Positions 40,776 to 47,958 of a DNA stretch of 47,958 nucleotides are shown here, in pieces. How positions within the stretch are numbered: position 1 is the stretch's first letter; the number at the start of each line of letters is the position of its first letter. The stretch spans positions 1 through 47,958 of the forward strand of contig JAFRXC010000016.1 in NCBI GenBank assembly GCA_017437825.1, read 5' to 3'. Under the pieces are notes generated by a model. It was not told where the DNA came from, did no database searches, and was given only the letters and a program-made list of their open reading frames with translations. Made by a program: the position numbers and the translations under genes. Source of the stretch: Bacteroidales bacterium (lineage in GTDB: Bacteria; Bacteroidota; Bacteroidia; Bacteroidales; UBA932).

Positions 40776-41767
40776 AACGTGGCGTTTTTATGATTCTGGA
40801 TGCACTGGCGCATCTGGTCCATATCCATATTCCTGAATTCGAAACTGCCTATCTGGTCTACAAATACGGCAGTAATGGTGTCTCCCTGTTTCTTCTTGTC
40901 GTGTCCGATGAATGACAAAAGGGTATCGGTGTCGAAGGGGTCTGAAACCGGGAGGTTGTAGCGCCTCAGCAGAGGCTCCAGCCTCGCGCGCACTGTATCG
41001 GAGCACATATAGAGCATTCCTGCGGCCACGGATTCTCCGTGGAAAAGCGGATTCTGCGACTGCGCGGCGCTTGCGGCCTCTATGGCGTGGCCGACGGTGT
41101 GGCCGAAATTCAGCACCCTGCGAAGGCCGCTTTCCTTGGGATCGGCCTCCACCACCGCCTCCTTGATTGCAAGGGCGCCGGTGATGATCCTGTCAAGCCT
41201 GGGCTCCAGCGGGCCTTCCTCCTCGATGTAGGAGAAGAGCGACGCGTCGCTGGTGGCTGCCATCTTGATGGCTTCGGCAAGGCCTTCGTGCAGGAGTCTG
41301 GGGTCAAGAGTTGAGAGGCAGTCGGGGTCGATGACCACGGCCTTGGGCATATAGAATGCCCCCACCACGTTCTTGACGCCGCCGAAGTCCACTCCCGTCT
41401 TCCCTCCTATAGAGGAATCCACCTGCGACAGCAGCGTGGTGGGCACGTTGTAGAAGTCGATGCCGCGCATATAGCACGACGCCGCGAACCCTGCCACGTC
41501 GCCCACTACTCCTCCTCCGACTGCGATGACAGCGTCAGTGCGGGTGAAGCCTTTCTCCAACAGATCCTCAAGGATATGTCTTACGGTATCCAGGGTTTTA
41601 TTCTCTTCCCCCTGTTCAAACACGTGGCAATACCCCTTGGGACAGCACGAAAGCACGGCCTGGGCGTACTGGAACGGCACTCCGCTGTCAGTCACGACCA
41701 TCACCTTCCTGTCCGTAGGAACCCAATCGGATATGTGGGAAACAGCACCTCTTTTGACTATCATCAT
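40772..41767 (-). CDS. aroB: 3-dehydroquinate synthase
   Basis: This enzyme of about 331 residues makes 3-dehydroquinate from DAHP with NAD+ and a divalent metal. It has GGGVVGDVAGFAAS (NAD site), VPTTLLSQVDSSIGGKTGVD, the metal-binding NFGHTVGHAIE and HGESVAAGM. I start at the ATG pair 41767/41764, because a perfect -7 box lies at 41773-41780 and the longer frame has 39 extra residues with no family match. It is the first gene of the aromatic operon; the four enzymes are encoded without gaps, but aroQ/aroD and aroA are not in the window. Confidence 0.93.
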   Translation of the reverse strand: MMIVKRGAVSHISDWVPTDRKVMVVTDSGVPFQYAQAVLSCCPKGYCHVFEQGEENKTLDTVRHILEDLLEKGFTRTDAVIAVGGGVVGDVAGFAASCYMRGIDFYNVPTTLLSQVDSSIGGKTGVDFGGVKNVVGAFYMPKAVVIDPDCLSTLDPRLLHEGLAEAIKMAATSDASLFSYIEEEGPLEPRLDRIITGALAIKEAVVEADPKESGLRRVLNFGHTVGHAIEAASAAQSQNPLFHGESVAAGMLYMCSDTVRARLEPLLRRYNLPVSDPFDTDTLLSFIGHDKKKQGDTITAVFVDQIGSFEFRNMDMDQMRQCIQNHKNATL

Positions 41768-41772
41768 AAATG

Positions 41773-41780
41773 CAAATTTA
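41773..41780 (-). promoter_or_regulatory. -7 promoter box of the aro operon, leaderless configuration
   Basis: On the - strand TAAATTTG matches the -7 consensus and ends five bases before the first of two ATG codons (41767, 41764). It implies a leaderless aroB message and excludes an upstream leader peptide or attenuator. Confidence 0.6.
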
Positions 41781-41804
41781 TGTAAAAAATTTAAAATGTC
41801 TTCA

Positions 41805-41812
41805 TATCTTTG
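41805..41812 (+). promoter_or_regulatory. -7 promoter box of the BtuB-like receptor
   Basis: This is a perfect TATCTTTG box 41 bases before the ATG at 41854, divergent from the aro operon box 24 bases away. The predicted leader of about 35 bases is too short for a cobalamin riboswitch. Confidence 0.6.
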
Positions 41813-41853
41813 TCCGCCCCAAAATAAACCTGGGACAAACCTAAAACTATCGT

Positions 41854-43833
41854 ATGATGAGACTGCGTAATATAATATTTTCAATAACTATATCTGCCCT
41901 TGCGGCACTGTCCGGGAAGGCTCAGGATATCACCCCTGAAGGAGACCCGGTTTATTCCCTGGAAGGAATATCGGTTACCGGCAGCAGAGTCCCCATTTCA
42001 CTGAATCAGAGCGCCAGGATGGTTACGGTGCTGGACAGCGTTGCTCTGGCAACCATCCCTGCCAGCAGCGTCAACGACCTTCTTAAATTCGCCGTAGGCG
42101 TGGACGTACGCCAGCGAGGCGTGATGGGAATGCAGACTGACATAAGCATCCGCGGAGGCACCTTCGACCAGATAGCCGTCCTGCTGAACGGAGTCAGCAT
42201 AAGCGACCCCCAGACTGGACACAATTCAGGAGACTTCCCCGTAGACATCAGCGAGATTGACAGGATAGAAATCCTCGAAGGCCCTGCCGCAAGGACATAC
42301 GGCACCTCCTCGTTGCTGGGAGCCGTGAACATCGTCACCAAGACACACGCCGACAGCGGCGTGTCCGCCAGGGTGGAAGGAGGCTCACACGCGCTGCTTG
42401 GCGCTGCCGTAAGCGGCAACATCAACACCGGAAAGGTCAGCAACCAGCTGTCGCTCAGCTATAACCGCACTGACGGATACACCCTCAGCCGCGAAGGCAC
42501 GCACAACACTGACTTCGCCGCCGCCAAGGCCTTCTACCAGGGACGATACGCCGGCAAGGCCGTCGACCTCAAGTGGCATACAGGCCTCTCCCTGAAGGAC
42601 TTCGGCTCCAACACCTTCTACAGCCCACGCTTCGACGACCAGTTCGAGCATCTGCTCAAGACATACACCGCCATTCAGGCTGAGACCTACGGCCGCGTTC
42701 ACCTCAAACCCTCCGTATTCTGGAATCACACAGAGGACCGCTTCGAGCTCTTCCGCGGCCACAGCGAGAAGTATCCCTTCAACTTCCACCGCACCGACGT
42801 CATCGGCGTCAACCTGGGAGGATGGGTTCAGAGCGACCTGGGAAGGACCGCCTTCGGCGCCGAAGTCAGGAACGAGAACATCATCAGCACCAACCTGGGA
42901 GAACCCCTGAAGGAATCCATCCCGGTAAAAGGCTACGACGCCTCATATAAGGTGGGCCTCAACCGCACGGATATGAACGTCTACCTGGAGCACAACGTAA
43001 TCCTGAAGCGGTTCACCTTCTCCGCGGGTGTCACAGCCGCAAAGAACACTGGCAACAACGAGGGATTCCGCCTCTATCCCGGTGCTGACGCGAGCCTCAG
43101 GATTTCTGACTTCTGGAAAGTCTATGCCTCCTATAACAGCTCGCTGCGAATGCCGTCATTCACCGAACTTTACTACTCGGTGGGAGGTCATCAGGCAGAC
43201 AAGAACCTCAAGGCAGAGAAGATGCAGGCCACAGAGGTAGGTCTCAAATATCTCAACACCGGAATCAGGGCCATTGCCACGGTATACTATCATCACGGAA
43301 CAGACCTGATAGACTGGATAAAGGACACCAGGATCCCCGACGCTCCCTGGACTTCTGTGAACCACTCCGTTATCAACTCCATAGGAGAAGAAGTCACTCT
43401 GAGACTTGAGCCGCACCTGCTCCTTGGCAAGGCTGACTTCCCTGTACGCAGCGTAAACCTCAGTTACGCGCACATCGACCAGGACAAGAAGGCAGACGAA
43501 GGTTTCGAGTCCTATTACTCCCTGGAATATCTCCGTAACAAATTCGTTTTCCAGTTTGACTTGCAACTGTTCCAGAAACTCAACCTGGACCTGTCTGCCC
43601 GCTGGCACGACCGTTCCGGAAGCTACCGCCTCTATGAGAACGGTGTGGATACCGGAAAAATAGTTGAGTATGATCCGTACACAGTAGTGGACGCGAAACT
43701 GTCCTGGGATGAACCTTCCTGGAGCATATATCTCACAGCCGAAAACCTGCTGGACAAGACATATTACGACCACGCCAACATCCCACAGCCAGGCCTCTGG
43801 GTCAAAGCCGGACTTCAGTTGCGCCTGGAGTAG
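41854..43833 (+). CDS. TonB-dependent outer membrane receptor, BtuB/siderophore-receptor-like
   Basis: This 659-residue receptor has a signal peptide (ending about residue 22, SGKAQ), a TonB-box-like YSLEGISVTGSR, a plug (about 45-155: SVNDLLKFAVGVDVRQRG, ISIRGGTFDQIAVLLNG, IEILEGPAARTYG) and a barrel to the C-terminus. It has no carboxypeptidase-like domain and no SusD partner, so it belongs to the short class for vitamin B12, haem or iron chelates. The ligand cannot be told. It is divergent from aroB and 57 bases before trkH, which has its own promoter. Confidence 0.92.
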   Translation: MMRLRNIIFSITISALAALSGKAQDITPEGDPVYSLEGISVTGSRVPISLNQSARMVTVLDSVALATIPASSVNDLLKFAVGVDVRQRGVMGMQTDISIRGGTFDQIAVLLNGVSISDPQTGHNSGDFPVDISEIDRIEILEGPAARTYGTSSLLGAVNIVTKTHADSGVSARVEGGSHALLGAAVSGNINTGKVSNQLSLSYNRTDGYTLSREGTHNTDFAAAKAFYQGRYAGKAVDLKWHTGLSLKDFGSNTFYSPRFDDQFEHLLKTYTAIQAETYGRVHLKPSVFWNHTEDRFELFRGHSEKYPFNFHRTDVIGVNLGGWVQSDLGRTAFGAEVRNENIISTNLGEPLKESIPVKGYDASYKVGLNRTDMNVYLEHNVILKRFTFSAGVTAAKNTGNNEGFRLYPGADASLRISDFWKVYASYNSSLRMPSFTELYYSVGGHQADKNLKAEKMQATEVGLKYLNTGIRAIATVYYHHGTDLIDWIKDTRIPDAPWTSVNHSVINSIGEEVTLRLEPHLLLGKADFPVRSVNLSYAHIDQDKKADEGFESYYSLEYLRNKFVFQFDLQLFQKLNLDLSARWHDRSGSYRLYENGVDTGKIVEYDPYTVVDAKLSWDEPSWSIYLTAENLLDKTYYDHANIPQPGLWVKAGLQLRLE

Positions 43834-43837
43834 GTTA

Positions 43838-43869
43838 TTTGGAGTAATGCATTTATTGATATATATTTG
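43838..43869 (+). promoter_or_regulatory. Promoter of trkH (consensus -33 and -7)
   Basis: TTTG at 43838-43841 is followed after exactly 20 bases by TATATTTG (43862-43869). A second TATATTTG lies at 43877-43884, five bases before the ATG at 43890. This is the best complete promoter in the window. Confidence 0.75.
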
Positions 43870-43889
43870 TGTAATATATATTTGAATCT

Positions 43890-45341
43890 ATGATTCGGCC
43901 GTTGGTAGTTGTCCGTTATGTGGGTCTCATCCTGCTCATCCTGGTTGGCTTCATGCTGGTAGCGGGCTGTGTCTCCTGCATAGGCGGTCCTGACCAGTCC
44001 ACGGTCCCCCTTTTCTTCTCGGCTTTCATAGGTTTGATCATAGGAATCTTCCCTGTAGTTTTCACTAAAGGCGTACCCAGCATCAACAGGCGTGAAGGTT
44101 ATGCCATAGTTGTCATAGCCTGGCTCCTGGCCTGCATAATAGGAGGTCTTCCCTACCTTCTTTACGGGGATGATTTCGGAATAGTCAACTCATTCTTCGA
44201 AAGCGTATCGGGTTTCACGACAACCGGAGCCTCCATAATAGACGACTTGGAAATTCTTCCTGACGGACTCCTGTTCTGGAGGATGTCCACCAGCTGGATA
44301 GGCGGTATCGGCGTGGTGATGTTCGCCTTGCTCATACTTCCCTCAATGCGCGGTGTAGGAAACACCCTTTCCGACATGGAATTGTCCAGCATTGCAAAGG
44401 ACAATTACCACACTACCAAGCGTAGTTCCATCATCAGGCTCCTGATCATCACCTACTGCGTTCTCACCTCCATTGCGGCGGTTTCCCTGCACTTTGCCGG
44501 AATGGGATGGTTCGACGCGATCTGCCACGCAATGTCGGCCTGTTCTTCCTGCGGATTCTCCACCAAGAACGCCAGCATAGCGGCGTTCCACTCCCCAGTC
44601 ATCGAAAGCATAATCATAGTTGCCATGACTTGCGCCGGAATCCATTTCGGAGTATTCCTTTCTGCCATCACTGGAAAGGGTTCCGTAAGGGGATTCTCCT
44701 CGTCATTGAAGGTATATCTCATTTTTATGTTCATCGTTGCCATTCTGGTTTCACTTAGTCTCTGGAACGGCCAGATATATTCCTCCTTCCTCGGATGCGT
44801 GCGCCGCGGATTATTCCACGTAGTATCCCTGACAACCACCACTGGATTCGCCATCACTGACACCAACACCTGGCCTGCGTTCTGCGTTGTCCTGCTGACG
44901 GTATGCTCACTTATATGCGCCTGCAGCGGCTCCACCACCGGAGGTATAAAGATTGACAGGATGGTCATAATGGCCAAGTCCGTGCAGAGGAGAATCCTCA
45001 GGCAGAGGAATCCAAACCGCTTCTACGACGTAAGGATAGACGGCAGGAGCATCAGCGACGACCGCGTGGAGGACGCCCTGAATTTCATAGCCGTATACAT
45101 CTTGATAGTAGCCGTCGGAAGCCTTCTGTTCACCGGATTCGGAAATGACCTGCAGACCAGTTTCTCTGGCGCCGTAGCCTGTCTGGGCAACGTCGGCCCG
45201 GGCTTTGGAAAAGTAGGCTCCGTCAACAACTTCAGCGGTATGAACGCAGCATCCAAGTTAGTCAGCGTAGCCCTTATGTTCATGGGCCGTCTTGAGATAT
45301 TCGAAATCCTGCAGCTGTTCTACAGCCACCGTAAAGATTAA
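43890..45341 (+). CDS. trkH: TrkH-family potassium uptake membrane subunit
   Basis: This 483-residue protein has the four M1-P-M2 pore repeats of TrkH/KtrB potassium channels with selectivity-filter stretches such as VSGFTTTGASI, SACSSCGFSTKNAS, TTTTGFAITDT and LGNVGPGF. The partner RCK protein TrkA is not nearby and is probably encoded elsewhere. The stop codon shares a base with the start of the DMT gene (TAATG at 45339-45343), so the two are translationally coupled. Confidence 0.93.
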   Translation: MIRPLVVVRYVGLILLILVGFMLVAGCVSCIGGPDQSTVPLFFSAFIGLIIGIFPVVFTKGVPSINRREGYAIVVIAWLLACIIGGLPYLLYGDDFGIVNSFFESVSGFTTTGASIIDDLEILPDGLLFWRMSTSWIGGIGVVMFALLILPSMRGVGNTLSDMELSSIAKDNYHTTKRSSIIRLLIITYCVLTSIAAVSLHFAGMGWFDAICHAMSACSSCGFSTKNASIAAFHSPVIESIIIVAMTCAGIHFGVFLSAITGKGSVRGFSSSLKVYLIFMFIVAILVSLSLWNGQIYSSFLGCVRRGLFHVVSLTTTTGFAITDTNTWPAFCVVLLTVCSLICACSGSTTGGIKIDRMVIMAKSVQRRILRQRNPNRFYDVRIDGRSISDDRVEDALNFIAVYILIVAVGSLLFTGFGNDLQTSFSGAVACLGNVGPGFGKVGSVNNFSGMNAASKLVSVALMFMGRLEIFEILQLFYSHRKD

Positions 45342-46279
45342 TGCAGCATCTTGGTGAATTAATATCCCTGATCGTAGCTCTTAGCTGGACGGCCACCGCC
45401 ATCTTCGCCGACATAGCCAGTCACCGCCTGGGCGCTCTTTCGCTGAACCTTATAAGGATGGGCCTCTCGATAGTGTTCCTCAGCGTTCTGCTGCTGATCG
45501 TTACCGGCTCTCCTGTTCCCACATACGCAGACGGAGCCACATACCTGTGGCTGGCTCTTTCCGGCCTCGTAGGCTATGTTTTCGGGGATTGGTGCCTGTT
45601 CAGTTGCTATGTTCTCATAGGTTCGAAATTCGGGCAGATACTTATGACGCTGGCGCCTCCCGTGGCCGGAATAACAGGATGGCTCCTGCTTGGAGAAAAA
45701 CTCTCCTGGCACTCCTGGCTGGCTATGGCCGTGACGCTCACGGGAATAGCCATCTCCATTATGGCGCGCGGAGGAGAGTCGCATAAACTGGAGATAAAGC
45801 TCCCGGTAAAGGGCGTCCTGCTAGGGGTAGGCGCAGGCATAGGACAGGGCGTGGGCCTGGTGCTCAGCAAGATAGGCCTTGCAAAGTATGCCGCCGCAAT
45901 GCCCGAAGGGGCTTCTCGCGGCGTTACGGCAATGATGCCTTTCGCCGGCACTATGATCAGGGCGGTGACAGGATTCATAGGTTTCTTCATCCTGCTTGCA
46001 ATCCTGGGCAGGACCTCCCAACTGAAGAATGCCTTCAAGGACGGCAAGGGTATGAAGTTCGCGATGCTGACCACATTCTTCGGTCCTTTCCTTGGGGTTT
46101 CGCTGTCGCTTATGGCAGTGCAGTATGCCAATGCCGGAATTGCCTCTACGCTTATGGCTCTCACTCCGGTGCTGATAATCGTCCCCTACTCCATCATCAA
46201 CAAACAGAAGATATCTCCAAAGGAGATTCTTGGAACCATAATAACTGTCACCGGAGCAGCTCTATTCTTTTTGCTGTAA
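45341..46279 (+). CDS. DMT-superfamily (EamA) permease
   Basis: This 312-residue protein has ten hydrophobic helices arranged as two EamA repeats (about 5-140 and 160-310), including GDWCLFSCYVLIGSKFGQILMT (split: DWCLFSCYVLIG) and a C-terminal ISPKEILGTIITVTGAALFFLL-type helix. Members export amino acids, nucleotides or other small metabolites. Coupling with trkH is by a one-base overlap. Substrate unknown. Confidence 0.9.
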   Translation: MQHLGELISLIVALSWTATAIFADIASHRLGALSLNLIRMGLSIVFLSVLLLIVTGSPVPTYADGATYLWLALSGLVGYVFGDWCLFSCYVLIGSKFGQILMTLAPPVAGITGWLLLGEKLSWHSWLAMAVTLTGIAISIMARGGESHKLEIKLPVKGVLLGVGAGIGQGVGLVLSKIGLAKYAAAMPEGASRGVTAMMPFAGTMIRAVTGFIGFFILLAILGRTSQLKNAFKDGKGMKFAMLTTFFGPFLGVSLSLMAVQYANAGIASTLMALTPVLIIVPYSIINKQKISPKEILGTIITVTGAALFFLL

Positions 46280-46285
46280 CATTAT

Positions 46286-46293
46286 TATATTTG
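46286..46293 (+). promoter_or_regulatory. -7 promoter box of the secreted esterase gene
   Basis: This is a perfect TATATTTG seven bases after the DMT stop and 32 bases before the ATG at 46326. No good -33 was found. Confidence 0.5.
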
Positions 46294-46325
46294 TAGATAA
46301 TACGATTATTCAAATTCGGTTTTAT

Positions 46326-47222
46326 ATGAGAAAGTTAATGTTATTCAGTGTTCTGGCCACACTGACATTGTGCCTTGCAGCACAGCCGGCACGCCCGCAG
46401 GGCGGACGCCCAGGCGGAATGGGAGGATTCTTCGGCCCTCGCGTAGATACTGTTAAAATTTGGCCTAACGGCGCTCCCAACGCTTTCCCTCCACAGAAGA
46501 GTTCAAACGGACAGGATTACTCCGAGGCCATAATGGAGGTATATCCTGCCAGGAATCCCAACGGACACTGCGTAATAGTCTGCCCCGGAGGCGGATACGC
46601 CATGCTCTCTCTCACCCACGAGGCCAGGGATTTCCACACCTGGTTCAACAACAGGGGCATCACCTTCTGCGTGTTGCAGTACAGGCTCCCCCGCGGACAC
46701 CACGACGTTCCTCTCAGCGACATCCAGGAGGCCATCCGCATAATGCGCGGCCGCACTGACCTGGGAATTACCAAGGTAGGTATCATGGGAACATCTGCAG
46801 GTGGACACCTGGCAGCAACTGCATCCACTTTATACACAGATGCAGTAAACCGTCCGGACTACCAGATTCTGGTTTACCCTGTTATTACAATGGATTTGTC
46901 ATATACTCACAGAGGATCATATGACGGTCTCCTTGGAGAGAATCCCAGCCAGGAGCTTGTGGACCGTTACTCCTGCAACAAACACGTAACCTCCGACACT
47001 CCCCCGGCATTCATCATTGCGGCCAGCGACGATTTCCTGGTTCCCGTAAAGAACAGCCTGGACTATTATCAGGCCCTCGTGGACAACCACGTGAGCGCCA
47101 CTCTGCATATGTATCCCAGCGGCGGACACGGTTTCGGCTGGGGCGAGAACTTCCGCTACAAGGATGAATTCGGAGCCGAACTTGACGCCTGGCTCAATTC
47201 TGTAGTATTCAACTTGAAATAG
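46326..47222 (+). CDS. Secreted alpha/beta hydrolase, BD-FAE/acetylxylan-esterase-like
   Basis: This 298-residue protein has a signal peptide (to about residue 19) followed by a Gly/Pro/Arg-rich linker (ARPQGGRPGGMGGFFG), then an alpha/beta hydrolase with oxyanion motif CPGGGY, nucleophile GTSAGGH, an acid in AASDDFLVP and a catalytic His in SGGHGFGW. The family includes esterases that remove acetyl or feruloyl groups from plant polysaccharides, which would fit a polysaccharide-feeding bacterium. No glycan locus is next to it. It has its own -7 box. Confidence 0.88.
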   Translation: MRKLMLFSVLATLTLCLAAQPARPQGGRPGGMGGFFGPRVDTVKIWPNGAPNAFPPQKSSNGQDYSEAIMEVYPARNPNGHCVIVCPGGGYAMLSLTHEARDFHTWFNNRGITFCVLQYRLPRGHHDVPLSDIQEAIRIMRGRTDLGITKVGIMGTSAGGHLAATASTLYTDAVNRPDYQILVYPVITMDLSYTHRGSYDGLLGENPSQELVDRYSCNKHVTSDTPPAFIIAASDDFLVPVKNSLDYYQALVDNHVSATLHMYPSGGHGFGWGENFRYKDEFGAELDAWLNSVVFNLK

Positions 47223-47231
47223 TAATTCCTG

Positions 47232-47474
47232 ATGCAGGTTGCCATCATAGGAGCTGGCGCCGCCGGGTGTTTCTGCGCAGTGGAAATCCGGCGGCGCTTG
47301 CCGTACGCGCAGGTCACGGTTTTCGAGGCCGGGCCCAAGGCCCTGGCCAAGGTAGCCCTGACCGGCGGCGGGGTGAGCCTGGACGCCATAACCGGAGGAT
47401 TCAACCTCCAGGCCGCCTGGAGCACAGGTTATATGGCAGCCGTGGGTATTAGCGGCAAATTGTCCCATATGTGA
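47232..47474 (+). pseudogene. Internally deleted BaiN/HI0933-family flavoprotein remnant
   Basis: The 80-residue frame joins the two ends of a flavoprotein of about 400 residues. It begins with the FAD-binding VAIIGAGAAGCFCAVEI and ALAKVALTGGG, which in the family is followed by RCNLTN, and jumps to VSLDAITGGFNLQAAWSTGYM, which is the C-terminal FAD-binding segment of the same family (in full-length members preceded by LYFAGEVLD). Everything between, including the substrate domain, is gone. The reading frame is intact, so the deletion is in frame and recent, or an assembly collapse. The protein could hardly bind FAD. Codon use is like the neighbours. Confidence 0.75.
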
Positions 47475-47484
47475 TGTTTTTTCA

Positions 47485-47492
47485 TATATTTG
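47485..47492 (+). promoter_or_regulatory. -7 promoter box of the YiiX-type lipoprotein gene
   Basis: This is a perfect TATATTTG eight bases before the ATG at 47501, giving a leader of only a few bases. Confidence 0.6.
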
Positions 47493-47500
47493 CATTACAT

Positions 47501-47958
47501 ATGAAAAAGTTTTTCATTATTTGCATCAGCATCCTGCTCCTGTTAACTTCCTGCCGCCAGGCAAACAAAACAGGAATCCAGACAGGAGACCTGGTGTTCG
47601 TAACCCTTCCCGCAGGATACCACCTTTACAACCGGGACTATGAAGCTTCCCCTGACAAGCCGGAATCATTCGAAGACCTTATCATCCACACGGCAATAGC
47701 CGACGTGGACAAACAGGGAGTATGGATCATTGACGCCACCCTCGCCCACGGAGTCGACAGGCACCCCCTGGAAGTATTTCTGGACGATTTCGAACTCAAG
47801 GAAGGCTACAGCTGTGACTACATAGTTATGCGCCTGAAAGACAACAAAGACGCAAAGCGCTACGTAGCCAATGCCAGAAAACAGGTAGGCAAGCAGTACA
47901 ACACCAATTTCACGCCTTGTGACAGCGCACTTTACTGTACCGAACTTGTTCGCAACTG
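47501..47958 (+). CDS. YiiX/YebB-type (NlpC/P60-like, C92) lipoprotein, 3'-truncated by window edge
   Basis: The frame is open from the ATG at 47501 to the window end (152 codons, no stop). It encodes a lipoprotein with a signal peptide MKKFFIICISILLLLTSC (Cys18) followed by a permuted NlpC/P60-like fold: QTGDLVFVTLP, the His of IIHTAIADVD with VWIIDAT, the YIVMRLKDN strand and QVGKQYNTNF...DSALYCTELV with the putative catalytic Cys. Such YiiX-like proteins are thiol hydrolases or lipid-modifying enzymes of the envelope. It has its own -7 box. Confidence 0.85.
   Translation, partial: MKKFFIICISILLLLTSCRQANKTGIQTGDLVFVTLPAGYHLYNRDYEASPDKPESFEDLIIHTAIADVDKQGVWIIDATLAHGVDRHPLEVFLDDFELKEGYSCDYIVMRLKDNKDAKRYVANARKQVGKQYNTNFTPCDSALYCTELVRN

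Noticed and set aside
41813..41853. Cobalamin riboswitch before the BtuB-like receptor
   Set aside because: The -7 box at 41805-41812 leaves a leader of about 35 bases, too short for such a riboswitch, and I see no B12-box-like sequence.
1..47958. CRISPR array, insertion sequence, prophage, integron or tRNA
   Set aside because: No direct repeats with spacers, transposase, integrase or cloverleaf sequence was found on reading through the window; some weak tRNA-like folds may be missed without computation.

Overview
The window looks like a chromosomal piece of an anaerobic, gut- or rumen-type Bacteroidales bacterium (phylum Bacteroidota). The reasons are a SusC/SusD pair at the left edge, many lipoproteins and TonB-dependent receptors, DUF families typical of Bacteroides relatives, a NigD-like lipoprotein, and repeated Bacteroidota-type -7 boxes (TAnnTTTG) in place of sigma70 promoters. 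Base composition is moderately GC-rich by eye (about 55 percent), which fits Alistipes-like or uncultured Bacteroidales better than Bacteroides itself; this is inference. No tRNA, rRNA, CRISPR array, insertion sequence or integrase was recognised. Genes are very dense: no gene-free stretch exceeds about 130 bases.

Layout, left to right. (1) 3-4156 (+): the end of a susC and a complete susD, closed by a perfectly palindromic bidirectional terminator. (2) 9530-4228 (-): a five-gene operon of hypB, a 941-residue Fe-S flavin oxidoreductase, hypA, a small membrane protein and a polytopic DUF5692-type protein, with no hydrogenase gene in sight. (3) 9649-12064 (+): an AlkZ-related protein, an SPFH protein and an MgtC-like protein. 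(4) 19262-12070 (-): a seven-gene signalling operon holding a RelA/SpoT-type alarmone synthetase, an HD alarmone hydrolase, an APH-like kinase, a membrane SpoIIE phosphatase fused to an RsbW-like ATPase domain, a STAS protein, a K+/H+ antiporter and an alpha/beta hydrolase. (5) 19334-23466: a LolA-like protein, a tiny 63-residue protein, a membrane-bound TPR-LuxR regulator divergent from an OmpA-family protein, and a cysteine hydrolase. (6) 32124-23543 (-): a seven-gene operon of ABC ATPase, ABC permease, DUF4857-type protein, TonB receptor, small lipoprotein, DUF6850-type barrel and BACON/DUF4876-type lipoprotein, apparently one surface uptake or export system. (7) 36222-32202 (-): NigD-like lipoprotein, glycosyltransferase, AI-2E-family permease and SstT. 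(8) 36290-41767: aromatic amino acid synthesis, with pheA on the + strand facing an aroB-aroC-aroEK fusion-DAHP synthase operon on the - strand. (9) 41854-47958 (+): a BtuB-like TonB receptor, TrkH, a DMT permease, a secreted esterase, a gutted flavoprotein pseudogene and a YiiX-type lipoprotein cut by the window end.

The two best candidates for an undescribed system are the nickel-chaperone/oxidoreductase operon (4228-9530) and the alarmone/partner-switching operon (12070-19262). A third, recurring pattern is that at many genes the -7 box ends only 4-9 bases before the start codon, which predicts leaderless or nearly leaderless messages.
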